DNA of 64,000 bases from assembly GCF_000499845.2 (NCBI RefSeq), contig NC_023750.2:27587177-27651176 (forward strand). Reading direction: 5' to 3'. This DNA comes from Phaseolus vulgaris. Taxonomy: Eukaryota; Streptophyta; Magnoliopsida; Fabales; Fabaceae. Under the pieces are notes generated by a model, which worked only from the letters and a program-made list of their open reading frames with translations, was not told the DNA's origin and did not search any database. Positions 22,819-34,599 of the stretch are shown in pieces (positions within the stretch are counted from its first letter, which is position 1; each line of letters begins with the position of its first letter). The position numbers and the translations under genes were made by a program.

Positions 22819-25463
22819 TTAGTCTTCAGCAGGAACAACTTTCCCGTCCACCACCTCGTTGTTAAGAGACACCAGGGTAAGATCTAGATCGGGGAACAAG
22901 CAGGCAAACTGTTCCCGGGCGGCCTCGAATCCAGCAGCAAGAATCTGGGCAGAGCTCAGCTCCAGTTCTTCGATTTGTTTCTTTAGCCCCTCATTCTGCT
23001 GCTTCAGCTCTTCAGCTTGCTTCTTAAGTTCTTCAGCTGCTTCCCGAGCTTGAAGAAGGTCTTCAGTAACCTTCTTGGATTCTGCCTGCACCTGGCCCAG
23101 TTCAGCAGCGATCTTCTCGTTCTCATTGTTGGCTTCAGCGAGCTTGGCCATGGTGTCGTCCCTTTCTTTCTCCACCTTCCCCAGGAAGACCTCCCGATCG
23201 GCTGACCTTTGTTCGAGTTTCTTCACCTTGGCGGCGTCAGTTTTGATCAAGGCCTCCAGGTCAGCCACTTTGACGCGATAAGGTACTAGCTTGCTCTCCA
23301 GCTCAATTTTCTCTTGAGCCAAAAGCTGCACCTTATGGCGTAGATCGGTGGCCTCCTTGCGCGCCACCCGGAGCTCGGTGCTCATGGCATCTTCTACTCG
23401 GGAGTGCTCAATCTCGGCGAGTGTCAGATTGCAGGATAACCTCTCCGCCTCAATCCTTATGGAGTTATTCTCGGTTCGAAGTGTGAAGAGGTCATCCTGG
23501 AGCTTCCTGGTGGAGCTCTCCACAGCTTTAGATATAATGGAGGGGAAATCCTCCGCCATCATCTTTAGTTTCGCTGAGAAGGGCTCCCACATTCTCTTGA
23601 CCTCAAGAGAGAGGTTTGCTTGTGGAGGCGCCGGGTGGGCTTGTTGTTGGTTTTCGCCGCCACCTTCTTGAGTTGGTTGTTCAGCGGGTGCTTCTTGGCG
23701 TGGCGGCGACGTCGGGGATTCAGTAATCAGAATCGGAGAGTTGTGGGCACCCTCATCCCCGACTGGTGCCACGTTTGCGGTTGAGGCATTTGAAGGAGGA
23801 CCCCCTCCAACTGATACATAAGGCGTGGAGGCGCTCGGGGGGTCCTCCATGAAGTTAGGCTCGGCGGCCTCAACCACAGGAGGCGCAGATGCCAAAGGAA
23901 TCGCTTGGACTGGCGAGGCGGGAGATGGTGGAAGAGGCAATGTTGGAGGCGGGGCAGGTGTAGATGGTGGTGTTGATGTTGGAAGAGGGGGTGGAGCAGA
24001 TGGTGAAGAAGGTGCCACCCTCTTCCTCTTCGTGACGAGGCCATCTTCAGTCGCCTCGTCGTCTTCTTCTTCCTCCTCATGGACTACTTGGGGGGCTTTC
24101 CTCTTTGGTTTCCTGAGGATAAGCTTTTTGCGTTGGTTGGCGGGTTGGGCCTCAGAGGAAGTTGGGCCTTTGGGTGGCGATCTGCCCTGAGCAGCTGCGA
24201 TCTCCACCACAGAGTTTGGCACGGTTTGGGAACCCGATGCCAACCCGTGGGCTCGGGCGAGAGCCCTCAGTTCAGCAAGTTTTCCTTGGCCCAACATACG
24301 ATCTGCATAATGCAGAGATACATGATTTAGCTCAGAGAATTGCAAAGATACATGGGTTAGTTCAGAAGAAAAGGTAAACACATAAGGTAGTATGCAGCAA
24401 AAGTCGATAAATGGTGCAGAAAATAAAACCAAAGTTTTGCGCACAACGCACAAGACGCCCAGAAACAGTTAACAGAGGTAATGTCAAAATAAAGACTTAG
24501 ACGTTGAGGTGAGTTCTAACCTATGCGAATTTCGAGTTGATCTTCGAAGAACTCGAAGCAGATGAGCGTGGTGGTGACGAAGGTAATGTTGGCGTCTGCC
24601 ACACTCTTCCAGAAGAAGCATAGGTCCCTGTCCAAGGCACCCATGCTATCAGGACTCCTTGGTCTCCTGAAGCTGCCTTTGGACTCTTTGTTCCCCTTGT
24701 TTACCCAATACAAGGGGAAACCGTCGAGCAGAGAAGCGTCCTTGTCATTTGGGCGCACCTGGACGAACTTGCCCTTCCAGTCTTTGTAGGATTGCTGGAA
24801 GATAGAGAGGATCGACCTCCCAGCAATCCCGTTCAAGCTTACCCACAGGCGATCTCCTAGGTGCTTGGATTCAAAAAGAAAGAGGAAGACGTCCACTGAC
24901 GCTGGCAGCCCCAAGTGGTCGCACATTATCTGGAAAGCCCGTACGAACGCCCAGCTGTTGGGATGGAGCTGGGCGGCGGCGATGTCGAGCTCGGTGAGAA
25001 GCTCCCTTTCAAAGCGAGTGAAGGGAAACCTAAGTTTCACCTTCTTGAACAGGGTGGTGTAGACGAAGCAGAACAACCCGCCGTTGTTCCCCTTGTCATC
25101 GGCGCACACGGGCAGGTCGGTGGGGCAAGGTAGCACCGTCATTCTGTCGTCATGCTCCTTGTGAAACGATTGGTGAGGCTCATCCCCTTTCGTCAGTCGA
25201 AGAACCGCCCCAGCAGAGTTTACTGAGGAGGTTTCCTTCAGCAAGGTCGAGGTGGCCCATGGGTATAGTTTTTTGAAATCTGGAGAAGGCACGGAGGCTC
25301 CTCCGGCGACGAGTGGAGTGGCCTGAGCCAAGTTGGGGCGGGAGGGTGCAGGCCTCTCAGCCTGAGAAGAAGAAGCACCACGTGCTCGCGGTGGGTTGTG
25401 TGCTTGAGATGAGGGGTTTCGTGACGAAGGAGGAGGATTTGGGGTGATCTTTGAGCGAGTCAT
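22819..25463 (-). CDS. A1 antisense accessory gene, intact, two coding exons
   Basis: Exon 1 is 25463-24521 (943 bases) and exon 2 is 24302-22819 (1484 bases). The intron 24303-24520 starts GTTAGA and ends TTATGCAG. The sum is 2427 bases, exactly 809 codons with stop. A 5' UTR intron (25472-25703, GTACTT...TTTGCAG) precedes the ATG. Residues 1-75 are Pro/Ser-rich. Residues 80-315 resemble PF04195 (LYPWATSTLL, FERELLTELDIAAAQL, HPNSWAFVRAFQ, GFPLYW). Exon 2 has a Lys/Arg-rich stretch (KKLILRKPKRKAP), a long Pro/Ser/Thr region, then about 250 residues of Glu/Lys/Gln coiled coil ending VVDGKVVPAED. The role is unknown; the basic stretch may be a nuclear signal. It reads against gag-pol and is open although gag-pol is broken. 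Confidence 0.8.
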
Positions 25464-26042
25464 TGCGGAAGCTGCAAAGGAAGAAGAAAAGAAAAGGTGG
25501 TCAGGGCTCGCAGAGGCTGACTCGATCATGAAAGAAGGGTGAAAAACGAACGAACGAAGGTTCGTTGCAACGAAGACGAAGCCCTAAGTTACGAAGAAGG
25601 AGAAATAGAAAAAACAACCCATAACGTATGCACCAGACAGTTAAAGGATGATGCGAATCGGTTAAAATGCAGGAAAAACCAGCAGAAGCAGTAAAAGAAG
25701 TACCTTTTTATGATCGGGAAAGTAATGAAGGAAGTTGTGATTCGGGAGGTTGAAGAACGTTGAGAGCTTTTGCAGAAGAGAGTTGGAGCGTCTGAGAATA
25801 CGAAGAAAGTGATGGAACAGTGGAGCGAAATGGGTTTAAGGGTTTTTCGAAATGGGTTTGGGAAGCGCAAACGTTAATTGAAGGTAACCGTTGATGAAGC
25901 CACGTGTCGAACGATGGGAGGAGTGTTTGGTGGAGCGCCAGAGAAGCAGAAAGTACAACCGCTTGGAATTCTGCGCCAGTGCCACGTAGATCGGTATTGA
26001 CGTGACTCCTTTAGTCTTTTCGCTGGACAAGTCTTCGCTTAA
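25464..26042 (-). promoter_or_regulatory. Upstream region and 5' UTR intron of the A1 accessory gene
   Basis: The 5' UTR intron is 25472-25703. Further upstream a CACGTG G-box lies near 25903 within GAAGCCACGTGTCGA. The region ends at the polypurine tract of the element. The promoter role is inferred; the same layout is in A2 and A3. Confidence 0.5.
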
Positions 26043-26056
26043 GACTGGGGGGCTTG
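26043..26056 (+). other. A1 polypurine tract
   Basis: GACTGGGGGGCTTG directly precedes the 3' LTR; this is the expected priming site for plus-strand DNA synthesis. Confidence 0.85.
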
Positions 26057-26876
26057 TGTACCGCCCTGGTAGTCGGAAGTGATGACATGGCATCAAGCTA
26101 CAGTATAGGCGTGTTGACAAGATGCCAGGTTGGCAAAAGGGGAAGGAAGTCGGGGGGCTCGTGAAATCGCCAGTTATTAAGTTGGCGTGCTCCGATCTCC
26201 AGTATACCAGAACCGACGGTCACCGGGTTAAAGATGAAGTCGCCAGATGTAAACTCAGGCGACCAAGTGATTAGAGATCGCCGGAGCAAGCACATCGCCG
26301 AAGATGAAGGTGGTGCAGATTATGAAGGCGGCCGGCGAGACCACAGGGAAGGAGTACGAAGGCACCCTAACTCGCCAATTCCAGTAGAGATCGCGCTCCA
26401 AGTTAGCTATGCACTGAGCAGTATCATGCATAAGTAACTTAGCCAAAGGAGAGTCAGAAGCAGCGCCCAAGTCAAGGAGGCTCCAGATGATGGCACGTGT
26501 ACAGCTGGATGCGAGCCACGTGTCCAGATGTGTAACTGCCAGGAGAGAGAAAGTGCCCAGGTATATAAGGGTTTCCCAACGAACTTTTGAGGTACGCACG
26601 TTCAGATGGTATTCTTTACGCTTGCGAGTTCTTGAGCATACTGTGAGAGAGAACTGGTTCACGGTTCCTTGAGAGTTCTTGAGTGTTACTCTTGAAGTAT
26701 TTGGTGGTTCAGTCACTGACTTGGGCGTTGGAGTGCGATCGGCCGCAGCGGCGCCGCTCTGTTCTTTTGCAGGTTCTTGAGGTGGATCGTGACGAAGGAC
26801 GGAGGTTGACGCGGTGCACACGTCGATCCAAGTTTGACGAGGCAAGTTCCAACGTTTTGGTCAACAGGCAGGATCA
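26057..26876 (+). repeat. A1 3' LTR
   Basis: The 820-bp partner of 634-1453 has the same ends. GGTAT at 26877-26881 is the right target-site duplication, inside the LTR of D. Confidence 0.95.
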
Positions 26877-27173
26877 GGTATGATCATGCAAGGTCCATGC
26901 GTAACGCTCTCGCTGGGAATCTCAGTCCCAGTTTAACTGCGTGTAAGACGAAACTCCGATGACCATGCACCCGATGACTGATCGGTTCTCTATTGCTTCT
27001 CGCGTTCTCCCCCCGGGTGTTTATCTTGGAACTGATCTGTCGGTGGCCACTCGGTTACTGACCACCGATCACCATACCGGGTGATCTCCTCCCTGATCCA
27101 CGTGTCACCCTGCGAGTGGTCCACGTGGTTATCTGCTGCTGACGTCACCGACTACCGATGACCGACCGGATCA
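26877..27173 (-). mobile_element. Element D: LTR, right part
   Basis: This continues bases 1-633 after removal of A1 and one GGTAT copy. It has no coding sequence and is rich in CCGATGACC-like motifs. It ends ACCGGATCA at 27173, where chromovirus-like coding sequence of C begins. The D insertion therefore truncates C here. Confidence 0.6.
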
Positions 27174-28948
27174 CCTTTGGAAAAAGATAGTGTTGCCAAT
27201 TTTGCAAAGCTCTAACAAGAGCATAAAGTTCTTTATCATAAGTGGAGTAATTGAGATGACTCCCTTTGAGTTATCACTAAAATAAGTTAGGGGTGTCCTT
27301 CTTAAAGGAGAACGGCCCCAATGCCTATATTAGAGGCATCACATTCTATTTCAAATGTCTTAGCAAAGTTAGGAAGGGCTAGAATGGGGGCTTTAGTTAG
27401 TTTATCCTTCAAAGTTTGAAAAGCGTTTTCTTGCTCTTGTCCCCACTTAAAAACCACATGCTTCTTTACTATGGCATTTAAAGGTGCGGCAATTGTACTA
27501 AAGTCTTTCACAAACCTCCTATAAAAACTAGCAAGTCCATGAAAACTTCGTACTTCATTGACATTGGTGGGTGTAGGCCAATGTTGAATTGCTGCAACTT
27601 TTGTTTGATCTACATGCACCCCTTTATGACTTACCACAAACCCTATGAAGTCTATATGATCTAATGCAAAGAAACATTTAGCATGATTAGCATACAATTT
27701 CTCCTTCCTAAGGGTTTCTAATACTTGTCTAACATGTGACTCATGATCTTCTAAAGACAAGCTATATATAAGAATATCATCAAAGTAAACCACAACAAAC
27801 TTGCCAATGAATGCTCTTAATACATGATGCATGAGTCGCATGAAGGTACTAGGAGCATTAGTCAAGCCAAAAGGCATGACCAACCACTCATATAAACCAA
27901 ATTTGGTCTTAAAAGCGGTTTTCCATTCATCACCATGTTTAATTCGAATTTGATCGTAACCACTCTTAAGATCAATTTTGGAAAATATTTTAGACCCATG
28001 TAATTCATCCAACAAGTCATCTAACCTAGGAATGAGATGCCTATATTTGATGGTAATGTTATTTATAGCGCGATAATCCGTACACATCCTCTATGTCCCA
28101 TCTTTTTTTGGGACAAGTATGACAGGCATAGCACATGGGCTCATGCTATCTTGTACCCACCCCTTAGCTAATAAATCCTCAACTTGTTGTTGAATTTCTT
28201 TGGCCTCTTGAGGATTGGTCCTATATGCAGGGCGATTTGGTAAAGAAACCCCGGGCATGAAGTCTATTTGGTGTTCAATCCCTCTTAGAGGTGGTAAGCC
28301 TTTAGGAGGATCTTGAAACACATCTTCATATTCCTTTACCAAATTGTCCAAACATGTGGGACTATCCTTAGCCGACTCACATTCAATAAGGCTAGGAATA
28401 GCTAAAAAAATAGGCTTGTGAGTAACTATTACCTTTTTAACTTGTTGGGTAGATATGAGAAGGCTTCTCTTGGAACTTTGTTTATCATTTTCTTTCTCTC
28501 TCTTTTCTCTCATTTTGACTTGGTCCTCATGCACTTCCTTTGGAGAGAGAGACTTAAGAATGACTTTGTGCCCATGGAAGTTAAAAGAAATTTTGTTGAT
28601 AAAGCCATCATGAAAAACTTTTCTATCAAATTGCCATGGCCTACCTAAAAGAATATGAGTAGCTTCCATTGGAACAACATCACACAAGACCTCATCTTTA
28701 TATTTACCAATGGAAAATGTAATGAGGACTTGCTTGTTCACCACTAACTCACCCACCTCACTCAACCATTGTAACTTGTAGGGCTTGGCATAAGAGATGG
28801 TAGGCAATCCAAGTTTGTCTACCACTCTTGTGCTTGCCACATTAGCACAACTCCCCCCATCCACAATCAAAGAGCATACCCTATCATTAATAAGACACCT
28901 TGAATGAAAAATATTTTCTCTTTGAGTTTCATCAAAAGGTTCTAAAAC
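27174..28948 (-). pseudogene. pol: C protease, RT and partial RNase H (broken)
   Basis: The protease-like part has VDGGSCANVAS (from about 28868); DGGS replaces the usual D[ST]G. The RT follows with [25 protein letters not shown] and [13 protein letters not shown] at 28088-28090 interrupts the RT N-terminus between KKDGT and RMCTDY (TGG to TAG). The RNase H start ([14 protein letters not shown]) is followed by a stop and further RNase H-like residues up to 27174, where D cuts the gene. This copy cannot be functional. Confidence 0.88.
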
Positions 28949-29292
28949 TTAACCAAGCATGCGTCTTATTACTAATAGGTCACCCTCATGTGGGCTTTCA
29001 CTCTGACTCTCACTTGGGGATCTAGAAGGTGAGGAATGTCTAGAAGATTCAGACTCATGCTCACTACCATCTACCCTATCATGCATATACATAGTTCGTT
29101 TAGAAGGGCAATTAGAAGCAATATATCCATAGCTTAAGCATTTAAAACACTTCTTACTAGACGATTTAGGTGGAGATTTAGGCCTAGAAGTGGAAGTGGA
29201 AGGCTTAGACTCTCTAGGTTTGAAAGTAGAGTCCTTAGAAGGGATATTTGAAAAAGAGTTATTTTTATTTTTCCAAGAAGAGTGGTAGTAGT
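28949..29292 (-). pseudogene. gag: C gag C-terminal part with altered zinc knuckle
   Basis: The Ser/Lys-rich linker leads to CFKCLSYGYIASNC, a CCHC knuckle in which the expected His is Tyr. A Glu/Ser-rich stretch follows, up to a TAA at 28949-28951. The open frame appears to start inside the A2 LTR, but the real start is in the piece at 41414-42235 on the far side of A2. Confidence 0.82.
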
Positions 29293-30084
29293 TGATCCTG
29301 CCTGTTGACCGGAATGCTGGAGAATGCCTCGTCAACGGATCGACGTGCGCACCGCTTCTCACCTCCGTTCCTTCCGGGATCTACTTCAAGAACCTGCAAA
29401 GAAACGATACGGCGCCGCTGCGGCCGATCGCACTCCGACGCTCAAGTCAGTGACGGTATCACCAAATACTAAGAACGAGAACCGTGCAAATCCTTTCTCA
29501 CAAACAGCTCTATCACTCGCAAGCGTAAAGTGTATGAACTGAACGTGCGTACCTCAGAAAGTCTGTTAAGAACTCTTATATACCTGGTGGTTTTCTCTCT
29601 CCTGGCAGTTACAGACTTGGACACGTGGCTCGCATCCAACTGTACACGTGCCATCATCTGGAGGCTCCCTGACTTGGCGCCGCTTCTGCTCTCATTTTGG
29701 CTAAGTTACTTATGCATGGTACTGCCCAGTGCATAGCTAACTTAGGAGTGCGATCTCTACTGGAACTGGCGAGTTAGGGCCTTCATACACCTTCCCTGTG
29801 GTCTCGCCGGCCGCCTTCATAATCTGCTTCTCCCTCATCTTCGGCGATGTGCTTGTTCTGGCGATCTCCGACTGCTTGGTCGCCTGGGTCTGCATCTGGC
29901 GACTTCATCTTCAACCTGGCGATCGCCTATTCTGGTAAGCTGGTAGTCGGAACATGCCAACTTAACAACTGGCGACTACACGTGCCTCCCGACTTCCTTC
30001 CTACCTGCCAACGTGGCGCCTTGTCAACACGCCTACACTGTAGCAGGATGCCACGTCATCACACCCGACCACCAGGGCGGTACA
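29293..30084 (-). repeat. A2 3' LTR
   Basis: On minus it starts TGTACCGCCC and ends GGCAGGATCA, 792 bp. G-boxes (CACGTG) lie near 29620 and 29645, with the TATA region near 29577, as in the other A LTRs. Confidence 0.95.
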
Positions 30085-30098
30085 CAAGCCCCCCAGTC
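30085..30098 (-). other. A2 polypurine tract
   Basis: CAAGCCCCCCAGTC on plus is GACTGGGGGGCTTG on minus, directly before the 3' LTR. Confidence 0.85.
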
Positions 30099-30680
30099 TT
30101 AAGCGAAGACTTGTCTAGCGAAAAGACTGAAAAAGCCTTCGTTAACACCGATCTACGTGGCACTGACGCAGAATTCCAAGCGATTGTACCTTCTGCTGCT
30201 CTGACGCTCCACCAAACCCTTCACCCACCGCTCGACACGTGGCTTCATCAACGGCTCTCTTCATTTGCCGTTTGCGCTTCCTAAACCCATTTCGAAAACC
30301 CTTAAACCCATTTCGTTCCACTATTCCATCACTTTCTTCGTGCTTGCAAAACGCTCTAACTTCCCTCTGCGAAAACTCTCAACGCTCTTCAACGCTCCAG
30401 ATCACCATCTTCCTCCATCGTCTTCCTGATCATCGAAAGGTAATTACTTTCCTTCATCTGCTGGGTTTCCTTGCATTTTCACCGATTTGCATCATCCTGT
30501 AACTGCCTGGTGCATACGCTGTGGGTCGTTTTTCCATTTCTCCTTCTGCGTAACTTAGGGCTTTGTCGATCGTCGCAACGAACTCACATTCGTTCGTCTT
30601 TCACCTTCCTTCTATGATCGAGTCAACCTTCGTAACCCCCCTGATCATTTTTCCTTTCTTCTTCCTTTGCAGCTGCCATC
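30099..30680 (+). promoter_or_regulatory. Upstream region and 5' UTR intron of the A2 accessory gene
   Basis: A G-box CACGTG lies at 30236-30241. A 5' UTR intron runs 30440-30672 (GTAATT...TTTGCAG), eight bases before the ATG. The layout matches A1 and A3. Confidence 0.55.
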
Positions 30681-33270
30681 ATGACTCGCACCAAGATTAC
30701 CCCGAACCCCCCTCCATCAGCGCGAAACCTTCCTCCACAAGCACACGACTCAACACAAGTTCGTGGTGCTTCCTCTTCGCAGGCTGAGAGGCCTGCATCT
30801 TCCCAATCTGCTCTGGCCCAGGCGACTCCACCTAATGCTGGAGGAGCCCCCGTCCCTCTGCCAGACTTCAAAACATTATATCCTTGGGCCACCCCAACCC
30901 TCCTAAAAGAGACGTCCTCTGTGAACACCACGGGAGCAGTCTTGCGGCTGACTAAGGGAGACGAGATCTACCAATCGTTTCACAAGGAGCACGACGGAAA
31001 GATGATGGTGCTGCCTTGCCCCGCCGACCTGCCCGTGTGTGCTGATGACAAAGTAAGCGCCGACGGGCCCTTCTGCTTTGTCTACACGACCCTGTTCAAG
31101 AAGGTCAGGCTCAGGTTCCCCTTCACTGACGGAGCTCAACATTGCTGCCGCCCAGCTTCACCCCAACAGCTGGGCGTTTGTTCGAGCCTTCCAAGTCACG
31201 TGCGCCCACCTGGGATTGCCCGCGTCGGTAGACGTGTTTTTGTTCCTGTTCAAAGCTAAACACCCAGGAGACCGCCTGTGGGTGAGCTTGAATGCGATTG
31301 CTGGGAGGTCCATTTTTACCATCTTCCAACAATCGTACAAAGACTGGAAGGGGAAATTTGTCCAAGTACGTGCAAACGACAAGGACACCTCCCTTCTTGA
31401 TGGTTTCCCCTTGTACTGGGTGGACAAGGGGAAAAAGGAATCCAAAAGCTGCTTCAGGAGGCCCAGAAGTCCTGATAGCATGGGAGCTTTGGACAGAGAC
31501 CTTTGTCTCTTCTGGAAGAAGGTGGCGGACGCCAATGTATCATTCCTCACTGCCACCTTGATATGCTTCGAATTCTACGAAGATCAGCTAGATATCCGAA
31601 TAGGTTAGGACATGACACTCTTGTCTTGACATTGCTTCTGTTTTAGCTGTTTCTGGGCGTCTTGTGCGTTATGCGCAAGGCTTTGGTTTTACCTTTTCTG
31701 CATATACTACCTGCTTTGCTGCTTTATTACACTTATGCACTTATTCGTTTCCCTTGAGTTAACTCGCACATTTTCATTCCATGCAGACGACATGTTGCCC
31801 GGGAACATGCTCTCCGACTTGAAGACACTCGCCCGAAGCCACGGGTTGGCGAGCGGTTCTCAAACAGTACCAAACTCAGTGGCGGAGGCCGCCATTGTCC
31901 ATGGGCGATCACCACCGAAGGAACCCGCCCAACGCAAAAAACTGGTCCTTAAGAGACCTAAGCGAAAAGCCCCCCAAGTCATCCAAGAGGAGGAGGAAGA
32001 GGACGACGAGGTCACTGAGGATGGCCTCGTTACAAAGAGGAAAAGGGTGGCACCATCTTCACCACCTGCCCCACCCCCTCTTCCAGCTTCAACACCACCA
32101 TCAACACCTGCTCCTCCTCCCTCATCGCCAACACCACAAGCTCCTTCATCACCAGTCCAAGCGGTCCCACTGGCCACTGCGCCACCTGCAGCTGAGGCCC
32201 AAGAGCCAAATTTCTTAGAGGACCCCCCAAGCGCCTCTACGCCGTACGTGTCAGCAGGAGGGGGCCCCCCTTCAAACGCTTCAGCTGCAGAAAATGCTCC
32301 AATCGGGGATGAGGTGGCTCATACCTCTCCAATCTTGATTACCGAATCCCCGATTGCGTCGCCACGCCAGGAAGCAACCACTGAAGATATTGCCAAGGAG
32401 GGTGGCGGCGAGAACCCTCAACAAGCCCCCCTGGCGCCTCTCCAAGCAGCAAACCTTTCCCTTGAAGTCACAAGGATGTGGGAACCTCTGACTGCCAAAC
32501 TCAAAACCATAGCAGAGGATATCCCATCGATCATAACGAGGGCTGTGGAGAGCTCCACCAGGAGGCTTCAAGACGATCTCTACCACCTCAAGACTGAAAA
32601 TAGCACTATGAAGGTCGAGGTGGAGAAAATGTCATTCAGCCTGACGCTCGCAGAACTTGATCACTCCCGAGTGGAGGATGCCCTGAATACCGAGCTCAGG
32701 CTGGCGCGCAAGGAAGCTGCTGACCTTCGCCGCAAAGTTCATGATCTTGCCCAAGAGAAAGTTGAGCTAGAAAGCAAAATCGTGCCTCTGCGCACCAAGG
32801 CGAGCGACCTGGAGGCTCACATTCAAGCTGACGCCGCCAGGGTGCAAAAACTGGAGCAGAGGTCGATCGACCGCGAGAAGCTACTTGGGCAAGTAGAAAA
32901 AGCGAGGGACGACGCCATGGCTGATCTCGCCGAGGCAAACAAGGAGAAAGGAAAGATGGCTGCCGAGTTGGCCCAAGCTCAAACGGAATCCAAGAAGGTT
33001 ACTGACGACCTTCTCCATGCTCAAGAGACCAACGAACAACTCCGAAAACAGGTTGAAGAGCTGGAGCAGCAGAACAGAGAGCTCAAGAAACAGGTTGAAG
33101 AACTTCAAGGGCAATTTGAAGAACTTAAGCTAAACTCTGCTCAGATTCTGGCTGCTGGATTCGAAGCCGCTCGGGAACAATTCGCATGCCTATTCCCCGA
33201 TCTTGACCTCAGCATAGTGTCGTTGAACAACGAAGTAGTAGATGGAAAGGTCGTTCCTGCTGAAGACTAA
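30681..33270 (+). pseudogene. A2 antisense accessory gene with 20-base deletion in exon 1
   Basis: Exon 1 is 30681-31603 and exon 2 is 31787-33270; the intron 31604-31786 starts GTTAGG and ends CCATGCAG. Exon lengths sum to 2407, exactly 20 less than in A1. The missing 20 bases lie near 31128, where the FERELLTEL motif should stand, so the frame shifts there and resumes downstream. Apart from this the PF04195-like part, the proline-rich region, the coiled coil and the VVDGKVVPAED end are all present. The deletion is in the youngest A copy, so it is either post-insertional or inherited from the source. The role is unknown. Confidence 0.85.
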
Positions 33271-33880
33271 TCCACTCCACCTCATCTGCTACTTTATAAT
33301 TTCCCTCGTATTATTCTGTAAAAACTCTTGTATGTGTGCTTTTATCAAATACTTATCTCAATGACAAAGCTTGGATATTCTCTCCCCTGACTCCTTTTAA
33401 GCGCTTTAGCCTTCTTTGCATGTTTAACTTTGTCGGATTTAACTTAGTGATTTTGCAAACGCGACTTTTGACGCAACTGCCTCGAGCCAATTCAAACTTA
33501 AGCAATAATCACTTCAAACAACTTGTATTCTTAAGGCAACTAACCTTATTGCAAGAATACCCTTCAAGCAACGAACTGTAATTCAATGATTGGCTCAAAC
33601 AACGTCCCACTCGACCTGCTTTATCAAACAAGTCTTTCAACCTTCTCGCCGTCGTTTGAACTTTCCCCGATCGCCAAGAACTCTTGGTACCATCAGCCTT
33701 TCCTAGCTTCATGCTTTGGCAATCGTTTCTTTATCTGGGGTAGAAACGCCCTTTGGGATCTTCTCTTGCCCCCTGAACTTCAGAGCAAAAGACTGGCTGA
33801 CTAGGCGTTCTCTTCGAACCTACCTTAGCCACCTTTCAAGCTTCTTCCACCCTCTGCGCCATACCTGAACTCGTTCGAGA
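33271..33880. other. A2 spacer downstream of the accessory gene
   Basis: AT-richer unique spacer of the A family between the accessory gene stop and the repeats. I see no gene. Confidence 0.5.
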
Positions 33881-34505
33881 CGAGAAGGTCTTTTAACTCG
33901 CCTGAACTCGCTCAACGGCGAGAAGGACTTTATCTGGTGCCTCAACTTGCCCAGGGTGTACATCTCCTCCCCCCTGGATGCACTGAGGACCTTTTCTTTC
34001 TCTCGCCTGCACTCGCTCGGCGGCGAGGAGGTCTCTAACTGGCCTTAGCTCGTACAACGGCGATAAGGACTTTATCTGGTACCTCAACTTGCCCAGGGTG
34101 TACATCTCCTCCCCCCTGGATGCACTGAGGACCTTTCTCTTTCTCGCCTGCACTCGCTCGACGGCGAGGAGGTCTTTAACTTGCCTCTACATTGCCCCAG
34201 GAGTTACATCTTCTCGCTCCCAGAAACACGGAGGACTTTTACTCTTTCTCGCCTGTACTCGCTCGACGGCGAGGAGGTCTTTTACTTGCCTTAGGACGCG
34301 CGAGGGCGTTGAGGTCTTTCATCTGGTGCCTCCGATCGCCGAAAGACGATGAGGACTTTAAAACTTAACTGGTGCCTCCAATCGCCGAAAAACGATGAGG
34401 ACTTAAAACTTAACTGGTGCCTCCAATCGCCGAAAAACGATGAGGACTTAAAACTTAACTGGTGCCTCTAATCGCCGAAAAACGATGAGGACTTAAAACT
34501 TTTTA
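33881..34505. repeat. A2 spacer tandem repeats
   Basis: The same three unit types as in A1, in reverse complement: CTCGCC-type units of about 38 bp, units with TACATCTCCTCCCCCCTGGA, and four units of about 45 bp containing AATCGCCGAAAAACGATGAG (about 34338-34500). Confidence 0.8.
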
Positions 34506-34599
34506 GAAAGCACGCGATATATCTTTTCTTGCCTTAAATCATGTACAAATGACAAGGTCTTTCTTCAAAACTTTTGAAAATAGCACACATGCAATCTGA

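Larger units (their letters stand above)
634..26876 (+). mobile_element. Element A1: complete Tat-lineage LTR retrotransposon containing nested element B
   Basis: Two 820-bp LTRs (634-1453 and 26057-26876) begin TGTACCG and end GGATCA. They are flanked by the 5-bp duplication GGTAT (629-633 and 26877-26881). Without B (7328-21292 plus one 5-bp duplication) the element is about 12.3 kb. Order: LTR, primer-binding site, gag-pol on plus, AATAAA box, tandem repeats, spliced accessory gene on minus, polypurine tract, LTR. I counted about 13 LTR differences by eye, roughly 1.6 percent. Gag-pol is broken in several places while the accessory gene is open. A1 is inserted in the LTR of D. Confidence 0.95.

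Noticed and set aside
24521..25463. Antisense genes as mere shadows of a sense gene
   Set aside because: There is no sense open frame there. Conserved protein motifs, phase-keeping introns and conserved ends occur across diverged copies on the antisense strand only.
26877..27173. Host gene or promoter between A1 and C
   Set aside because: After removal of A1 the sequence is continuous with bases 1-633 as one LTR, and no open frame or domain is present.
27174..27178. CCTTT after D and CCTTT after C (44409-44413) as a matching target duplication
   Set aside because: They border different elements. At 27174 it is C coding sequence (Pro-Lys codons) and at 44409 E coding sequence; the match is chance in simple sequence.
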